Of a stretch of 64,000 bases of DNA, positions 49,607 to 64,000 are shown piece by piece. Positions within the stretch are counted from its first letter, which is position 1. Every line of letters starts with the position of its first letter. Where the stretch lies: contig NW_002060947.1 of the NCBI RefSeq assembly GCF_000150275.1, positions 1,171,199 through 1,235,198 of the forward strand. Reading direction: 5' to 3'. The position numbers were made by a program, and so were the translations under genes. The notes beneath the pieces are model-generated. The model ran no database searches. It saw only the letters and a program-made list of their open reading frames with translations, and was not told the DNA's origin. The stretch comes from Trichoplax adhaerens. Lineage: Eukaryota; Placozoa; Uniplacotomia; Trichoplacea; Trichoplacidae.

Positions 49607-52600
49607 TTTGAAATATCCGAATTTCGATCAAGTTCTACTTGTTACTAAGTGCTAATTTTACTGGCCAAGTGATCTACCGTTGTACGTATTACTGGATCAA
49701 CCGTTTACAAAACAGTTTTGTCATCGATTTCTGTCAGAATTAGTGAGATAGACTAGTCATTTACACCCTACATGATGTCCTTTTTTCTTCTCCTTTTGGA
49801 ATCCGTTTGTTTCCATGGTAATCCCTTGCGCGCGCGCACAACTGGCGATTCTCCATCATGCGCAATACTATACCACGGACTACTGCCTTAGTGCACTACC
49901 ACAGTATACCTGCAGTATCTTAGTACAGTACAGTCCAAGCTCAGTACTGCACACTGTACCATGTTGTTATTCAATACTCAGGGTAAGTTGCTTAAACGAT
50001 AATGCACTCTCGCAGTCTATTTATTACTCCAATTTTATGCCTGTAATATCGTTTCCACAGTAATTTTAGTCCACAGAGGAATCCAGTACTATAAAAGCTT
50101 TTTATTACAAGGTTCTAAAGAATAGTACAGCAATAATTAATTACTCACAAGAATCTAGTCTAAAGTAATCTGAGCTCAATTAGATATCAAATCTTTTCTC
50201 CCCTCCTTACGCTCAGATTTGTACACCTTATATACTTTTCTCTGAATCTATTTAAGGCAATAACATCGTCTACAATCAGACATGAATCATCACTACATTT
50301 TACAGTATTAATCAAACTGCTTACAATATTATTACTTTACCATTAATGTCCAACACCGTAAGGTATTGGGCATCTTTACAATCTTAGTATTTCAAGTCGT
50401 ATAACGTCCTGTACCATAATTAGTTAACAGCTATATTAGTGAATAACACTTTCTAATATAGTAGTTACCAGTCACCTAAATCTAGCAGCACAAGAATATC
50501 TATTTTTAGAAACTTAACTATTCTAAATATAGTACGCAACACAATCAAATATAGCTATCGCTACAAGCAAATATAGGGTGCATCACTACAATGCCATTTT
50601 TCAAAGTGTAAGATGCTGCACTAACGTCATTAATTAAAGTCAGTACTGTATATGCCGTCTAAAAAAAATCTTCCTTCTACTAAGTATTGATAGGCAGAGG
50701 TGCAGCACACAGTACGCACGCGTATTCGTGCTCGATTTTGCACGGTACGGTCGTGTGTCAAAACTTTTGAATAACAGTACAGTACAGTATTGTACGGCAT
50801 AGTACTAAGTACTGTAGTCCAGGACGAAATGGACTGTACTAGACTGTACTGCAATCTGATTATTTTCGATGTTTTGCCTTCCTTAAAAAATGAAAGTTGT
50901 ATTCCGTTGAAATTCCTGTATAGTATTTAGGGGAAATTAATATAACGCCACCCCAATTTTCCCTAAATATTTCTATATACCCGTAGAAGGATATCTCCGA
51001 AGATAGATTATCATGATAACATGAACGTACTATGTCAATAGATAGTAATAAAAATCGTTTTAATGGCGGACCGTTATTTATAGTGAGGCATGTATGTGTA
51101 TTTCTTGTTCTGCGCTCTGTACTGAACATTGTACAACTAAATTTCTTACTAATCAACTAGTCGATCCCATCCCTCTTGGCCTTTCAAGCACGTAATACGA
51201 ACTACCTATTACTAATATTGAATCACAGCACTGCACAGCTGGGAAACTGCACTATAGGAGTAAAAACAACTTAAATACAAGGAATTGGTAATAAGTTTAA
51301 TTGCCATGATTTGGTTTGAGGTCTTAACTTAGAAAATAAATAAGATCGTACAAAAAATACTATAGCAAAATACTGTACAGTAAAACATACGATGATGATA
51401 ATAGAATGTGAATAGGAATGTTCAAACGACTGTATGCTTTTCACTTAGATAGTGGCAGAATGCGCTTTACAATGCATCTTACAATCCACGATGCTGCTAT
51501 TTATACCTGTAGCTACTTCTTTTACCTTCGATCTATTCAAAGCTACTGTATGTCTTTTTTACACTAAGTATGCTCAGCATGAAGTAACTGTAAGAACGCA
51601 AAGTGCAAGGTACGCCAAGTAGAACAAGCAAGGGATCCACTTGGCATAGAATGAAGATGATACCTGATACCATTTTGGCTAGTCAGTGTTTACAGCACCA
51701 TAAATTATCAAGTCTGAGTGTACCATCTGTGCTATATATAAAACTATCACCGACCACAAGATACGACAGTAGTTCATGTCACAGAATAGCCTATGACACA
51801 GGACCTACTGTATAGCATAGGCTATGAGGCTGCCAAATATTTCCCAGCTAATGGACTTTAAACTCTGACTGTAAATAAATATGTAAGATTGTAAACGTTG
51901 CAGGTTTACTGGATAGAAAGTTGTTTACTGTTAACAAATACGTACATTCAGTAAAGGACTTATACCCGCTAGAGACACATAAATTGCAACAATACTGAGG
52001 TCAAATAATTACTTTAGACAAAGATAAGCAGAATAATATGACAGTATTTTGATATTCCAGCAATAGTTTGCTAACGAGTTGGCATCATTAGCATCGACAG
52101 TGCCGTTCATTTATAGATGTAATTCTTTACGTAAGATCATAATCTTTGGCCATGATATCCGAGATGAAGGTATATTATACGTACATGGCTTAAGTTGACT
52201 TTTACTTTCCGTGTCGGTAGGCGACAGCTTGATATTTGTAGCGCTATTTGTACCATGCTACTAGTCAAAACAAAACGGAGATAGATAACAAAAGATCAGT
52301 AGATTTCAATATCTTAACTTTCACGATGTTCGCTGCAAAAGCACGACCAAAATAATAAAGTTCACTTATTTCTGTTGTATCGTTATATACGTGCACCTAC
52401 ACTCAAACAATTTTGACACTCTCTCAAGCTGCAGTACAACACGCTCTTAATTCCTATTCAGTTACTCTCATTTCCATCTAAATGCAATAATTTATATAAT
52501 ACCAACAGATCTGTCAGCTTTGGCTATAACTCATAAAGGCTCTGTATTACTGGTAGAAGCGATGCAAACTGAGGTATTCATTATTGTGATTTGTTCAGTC

Positions 52601-52916
52601 TGATCGGAGCAAGATGAACAGATATCTTAATTATTATCCCCTTTATGAACGATGTGTTTTGTATAGTTATTTGATAAAGTAAATTATAATTAAACATTAG
52701 TAAACTCCATAAACATGTTACAATAGGCACTAATATCCTACTTCATCAACTCATATTAATGACAATTCTACTTGATATGATAATTAAGAACCATTATAAT
52801 TACTATTAACTAACGATGACAAAACAAATAAAATTATTTGATCATTCCAAGGGCTGTTCATTTTTTCCACTGCGATATTGCAAATTCAATAACTAATAAC
52901 ATCGACGGGTTTAAGA
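49607..52916. other. Divergent intergenic region between IFT88 and SDR gene A
   Basis: It contains the presumed promoters of both genes. Besides the X-box-like site there is an alternating GCGCGCGCGC tract at about 49828-49838. Two stretches (about 49900-49975 and 50770-50860) are dense in overlapping GTAC/TACTGTA/TACAGTA palindromes. Several short open frames here lack codon structure and splice context; I see no gene. Confidence 0.55.
49809..49822. promoter_or_regulatory. RFX X-box-like palindrome upstream of IFT88
   Basis: GTTTCCATGGTAAT differs from the RFX X-box consensus GTTRCCATGGYAAC at two positions only (T at the R position, T at the last position). It lies 203 bp upstream of the IFT88 ATG. 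Ciliary genes in animals, including the nematode IFT88 orthologue osm-5, are driven by RFX factors through such X-boxes close to the start. The position and gene context make a functional site likely; binding itself is inference. Confidence 0.7.
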
Positions 52917-55513
<2,597 letters not shown>

Positions 55514-57046
55514 TTGGTTGTTTAACTATTAATGATTTCGATTTCTTACCAAGAATAAGCCATGATAAAATAGACTGGTGCTGCAATTTTATATTGGTAG
55601 AATAGTATAATGTCGGCTATTATCGCAATCTAATAACGATTTCTTGACGTTGCATTGAACACCTAAATAGAGTTTCGTTTTTACGGTTTGTCTCGACATA
55701 AGTTTAACGCGAAATTTGAATTATCAGTACTAATCGAAAGAGATTAATCTGACATAAAAGTATTCATATCGATGAAATGGAGAATTTAGTTTCGACTGTG
55801 GCATTAGAATTTATTTTCCACTAGAGATCCATCCCAATTAACTTTCTTATAACGTAGACAATTTTCTGTATCCTTCAGTTCAACGATCACTTTTTATATC
55901 ATATATTTTATAATATAGTGCTATTACGACATAGTCTCTTATTCTATTAAATAATATAACAAATCACAGTATTCCTTGATTCTGATAGTATCGTTTCCAG
56001 TTAATTAGTGTAATAAAAGCTATTTAATAAATGTCCTTTGAGATCAATTGATGATAGTTGTATTGATACTTGGTGGTAGCATCTTTGTATGATAGCCACT
56101 ATTGATATTGGTTGATTAGACAATTATTAAAATAATAAATGTAGCGGTAAAAGTATAATTTGCAAGTATGGAAGCACATTATTAACGAAACTTATGATAA
56201 GCTGAGTCATAGACGACAACTGGTCTCAAACTTCTATGTAGTAATTTTTATTTTACTGCTACGAATTTTATTCTAATTACCCATCAGCATGGCACATTTT
56301 GTGCTTTGTATCGCAATTCGTGTTTTTACTGCTTGATCAATCGGACTGATCCTGACCGCTCCTCCGCATGCAAGTATGGCCACTTTACTTTTACTCTTAT
56401 AACAAATCTCGTACACTACTGTACTATGATAAGGGTGGTTTGCATGGGATAAAATCAACGAAAGCTTCTCTAAGTGCCTACATATACATGAAGATGATAC
56501 TCGATATGACAATTTAACTCAATTCTACAGTAAACGATGAGACTTTACCGAAGCGATCACCATTTCTATCGTTATTATGGTGAGTTACTCCAGTATGGAC
56601 TATGTACTAGATACCTCAAGAAGATCCGAATCATGAGAAGCTTCCATTTACCTTGAAGATGAATTTATCGTAACTATACAAGTCTCTTAATTATCAATTA
56701 CAGTATAACTACAGGCATAATGGTTAATTAGCAAGTCATTAAAAAATCAAATTGGTCCAAAATGATACAAAAGCACTATCCTCCACAAATATAGCATACA
56801 GTAGCGCAATGGAGATTTTGGGTAGAGGTATTGTACTCCATTGGAGGCAATGCATTGAACGTACACCTAACAATATGGATATTTCATACATAACAGTATA
56901 ATATGCAAATATCTATCATCCACTTCTAGAAAAGAAGCAACCATCAAAGTTGCTGTGTTGCTACCACTAATCGATTTGTAATCAAGAAGCTGTTGACAAT
57001 CTTTGGAAAGCAATCAACCATACAAGTACTGCTCGAAAAAAAAGCG
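55514..57046. other. Intergenic region between SDR genes A and B
   Basis: AT-rich 3' flank of gene A followed by the promoter of gene B. The last 80 bases before the gene B start (around ATTTGTAATCAAGAAGC) resemble the sequence upstream of gene C. No gene is seen; the 79-codon minus-strand frame at 56273-56512 has no recognisable features. Confidence 0.5.
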
Positions 57047-59469
<2,423 letters not shown>

Positions 59470-61042
59470 TTTAATTCTTAGATATTCATGATATGTGTTT
59501 CATCTTCCAAAAAGATTTTAGCCGTAAAATCAACTGATATGGATTGATTACTTTTGCGTTGGTAGAAATCTTGCGTAGTTGAATAAGTTTAGTAGTACTA
59601 CTATTTTGATTTCAAACTAGTTGATGATGAAATTTTTATTTCGAATATATTTGGATTAGATTAATCCAAAGTCAAATATTAAACTATAGAAATGAATCAA
59701 TTTGTCTCTGCTGTATCATTCAAGTACTCTGACCTTCGATGTATCTGTCCTATTGCAATTTTGCGTATACGCGTGCAATTTCTTTAAACCTGACTGATTT
59801 TTCTGCGCCCTTCAGCTCAATCTACGATTTTAATTAGGTTAAGAGGAATACGTGTTCGATCTCGGCATCTAATAGTCTACTACTAGTGCATGCCGCTTAA
59901 ATTGTTACAATTTAATAGTGCGTTATTACTCAATGCTGAGAGCTAATGCCCATTCTCTTAGAAGAATTAGCCTTCATCGGGGCAAGGCAATAAAAATCAT
60001 GATAATCACGCTATTTACTACCTAATTAAGCAAATACGAGTTGTATATGCTGCTTGCAGCTATGAAAAATCTTATGGGGATTCGGTATCTTAACGTCTAT
60101 GTAAATTTATTTAATATTTTTTGGGTTTACTAACCACAATAACAAATCAAGTTTATGCCATTGGAATCGTACTTTAACGCTATTTTGCCTAAATTTTATC
60201 AAATTAGCTAGCCAAACTGTTGATTTTATATTGCCATGGGCTTCTAGACATCTCGATGTCCAAGACATTGCAGCACCTGCAAATTCAGGTGGATAGTTCA
60301 ATTTTTAAATACTGTGCTGTACGCAAAGGAAATTGGCCAGCAACCTGACTACAGATTGCAGTTTCAGTCCATTTTCAGTGTTACTCTAGACTCTAGTACA
60401 GCCATCAATAGGACAGATACATCATTGCAATTAGTGGCAAAAGAAAAGCTTTATTTTCATAACCACGAATCAGAACCCTATACAGTATAATCAAGATAGA
60501 CATCTATCGTACAACAGACGACAAAAGTACTACTGGATATAGACAGTTAATTTATAATCGAGAAACAGTCACTATTGGCTAGCTTCCAAAAGTCTACAAT
60601 CCTTGCTGTCAACGAAATAGATGATCGGAAATAGAGCTAAGCTATCCAATTCATGCCATTGCTGCACCAGCAAATTCTCCCGTCCAGTTAGTACTGCAAT
60701 CTTTAATACAGTACCTTACGGTATTGTACACCAAGGCCACCCAGCTACCGATTGGTGCCAACTACAGTAGCTGGTTACAGTCCATTTTCAGTACTATTCT
60801 ACTACAGATGTCGATAGAACAGCATCGAAATTAGCGACAACAGAAAAGCTTTAGTACCATAATCCTGAATCCAAATCCTATCCAATCGATACAGACATCT
60901 ACAGTATAAAAAGCAATAAAGCAATACTGGATACAGGCAGTCTATTTGTAATCGAGAAGCAGTTACTATTGGCTAAAGTCGAAAAGTCTACACTCATTAC
61001 TGTCAACGAAATAGCTGATTCCATCAACAGAGGCAATCCACT
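59470..61042. other. Intergenic region between SDR genes B and C
   Basis: The first 750 bp are plain AT-rich 3' flank. The remainder is the duplicated upstream module listed at 60258-61042. No additional SDR exon is visible in either copy of that module. Confidence 0.55.
60258..61042. repeat. Diverged direct repeat (2 x ~390 bp), upstream module of SDR gene C
   Basis: Copy 1 (about 60258-60640) and copy 2 (about 60650-61042, ending at the gene C ATG) share, in order: GCACC(T/A)GCAAATTC, CAGTCCATTTTCAGT, AGAAAAGCTTTA, TAATCGAGAA(A/G)CAGT(C/T)ACTATTGGCTA, and CTGTCAACGAAATAG. Spacing between matches varies from 391 to 413. A shorter related stretch precedes gene B. The first copy has no gene attached, so it is either a duplicated promoter/5' UTR or the trace of a lost SDR copy. 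Confidence 0.85.
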
Positions 61043-63253
<2,211 letters not shown>

Positions 63254-63673
63254 TTTAACTCTTTTAGATTTTAATAGCGTCCATTTCTTATAGCAAGAAT
63301 TTATAGCAAAGTCGACTAACATCGGTTATTTTGCATTGGCAGAATAATTTTGAAAAACTAATATAGTAATCGAATCGGCAAGCTCCTGGTGCCGTATTGA
63401 ATTGCTTAAATTGTGCTTCCTCATTACTATTGCCTTTACTTCATGTTAGCTTAAATAAAATCCGTTTTTTTATTTTCAAGTTGTAATCCTAATTTCCATT
63501 GATATAACAAAACGACTTTCTACATCATCAAACTAAACGTCCGCTATTTACATTGGTAGTGCTTTTATTATTAATTATTAAACTTAAGCAATAAAAATAT
63601 TCCTTCAATGTAATATTTTTACACATCGTTTATACGTGTATATCATTTCGTAGTAATCAGGATTCACTACTTA
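63254..63673. other. Convergent intergenic region after SDR gene C
   Basis: AT-rich 3' flanking DNA shared by SDR gene C and the minus-strand gene at the right edge. Nothing further is recognisable. Confidence 0.5.
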
Positions 63674-64000
63674 TTAGTGCTCCATGAATCCAGTAATAGT
63701 AATTGCACTATTAGATGAATATTTTATAGGTATGTAGCCATCAGGCGTAGGTGAAACAATGCACCATTTATTGCCAATTAAGATCTCCATGTTAGTGATA
63801 CCAAAAGCTTTCTCTACAACTGCCACATTCAACATGCCATCATTGAGTAAAAAATTCTTGCTCACGTCATTCCCATTCGTCTGGAGTGTTACTTGTATCA
63901 CTAGCAAACACATGCATAATCAAGTATTAAAATCAAAAGGATAACAAGTCCATCTGTTGAAGAGTAAATAAATGTTAGTTACCTGACGCATTCAATTCTA
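63674..64000 (-). CDS. 3' end of an unrecognised minus-strand gene
   Basis: The terminal exon (63900-63674) encodes about 75 residues and ends in ITITGFMEH before a TAA. Upstream, an 18-bp stretch at the window edge (64000-63983) ends in a GTAACT donor and joins in frame across an 82-bp intron whose acceptor is TTTGCTAG. The joined tail reads ELNAS then VIQVTLQTNGNDVSKNF, followed by VVEKAFGITNMEILIG and WCIVSPTPDGYI. I do not recognise the family. The most of the gene lies outside the window, so no function is proposed. Confidence 0.5.

Noticed and set aside
51603-51815. 70-codon open frame on the plus strand, and minus-strand frames at 50630-50854 and 50860-51156.
   Set aside because: They overlap repetitive GTAC-rich DNA, have no recognisable motifs, and are not linked by plausible splice sites.
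52400-52428. A 28-bp stretch ACTCAAACAATTTTGACACT... resembling one near 30563-30590 upstream of ligase exon 2.
   Set aside because: The match is short and imperfect, and the two contexts differ (intergenic versus intron). It may be a trace of a dispersed repeat, but cannot be supported from one pair.

Overview
The window is animal nuclear DNA. It is AT-rich, has spliceosomal introns with GT/AG ends, and carries metazoan-type gene families: an Ig/fibronectin-III secreted or receptor-like protein built from phase-1 exons, the ciliary protein IFT88, the spliceosomal factor WBP4 and clan-3 cytochromes P450. Introns are mostly about 100-1000 bp and intergenic spaces 1.5-3.5 kb. A ciliated, early-branching animal such as a placozoan fits best. 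That assignment is inference from base composition, gene density and gene content, not from a database match.

Layout. 1-5924 (minus): 5' part of a large gene with a signal peptide, an IgGFc-binding-protein-type domain, one Ig domain and at least five FN3 domains, running off the left edge. 9159-27603: six intronless CYP3-like P450 genes, the first on plus and the next five in tandem on minus. A decayed fragment of a seventh lies at about 33.9-34.0 kb. 29677-33240 (plus): an eight-exon acyl-CoA synthetase of the 4-coumarate-CoA-ligase-like type. 36299-39322 (plus): a WBP4/FBP21 homologue whose start codon is split by an intron and whose 5' end lies in a three-copy tandem repeat. 42672-49606 (minus): a complete 23-exon IFT88 gene with an RFX X-box-like palindrome about 200 bp upstream. 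52917-63253 (plus): three tandem classical short-chain dehydrogenase/reductase genes with a shared ten-exon structure. 63674-64000 (minus): the last exons of an unrecognised gene.

How the genes relate. P450s, an acyl-CoA synthetase and SDRs are all small-molecule (lipid or xenobiotic) enzymes, and two of the three families have expanded locally by tandem duplication. IFT88 and WBP4 are single-copy housekeeping genes set among them, so the whole stretch should not be read as a pathway cluster. A recurring theme is short tandem duplication at gene 5' ends: upstream of the ligase, across the WBP4 first exon, in SDR intron 1, and upstream of the third SDR. The spliced models below were assembled by hand from splice signals, phase continuity and family similarity; every exon join preserves the reading frame.
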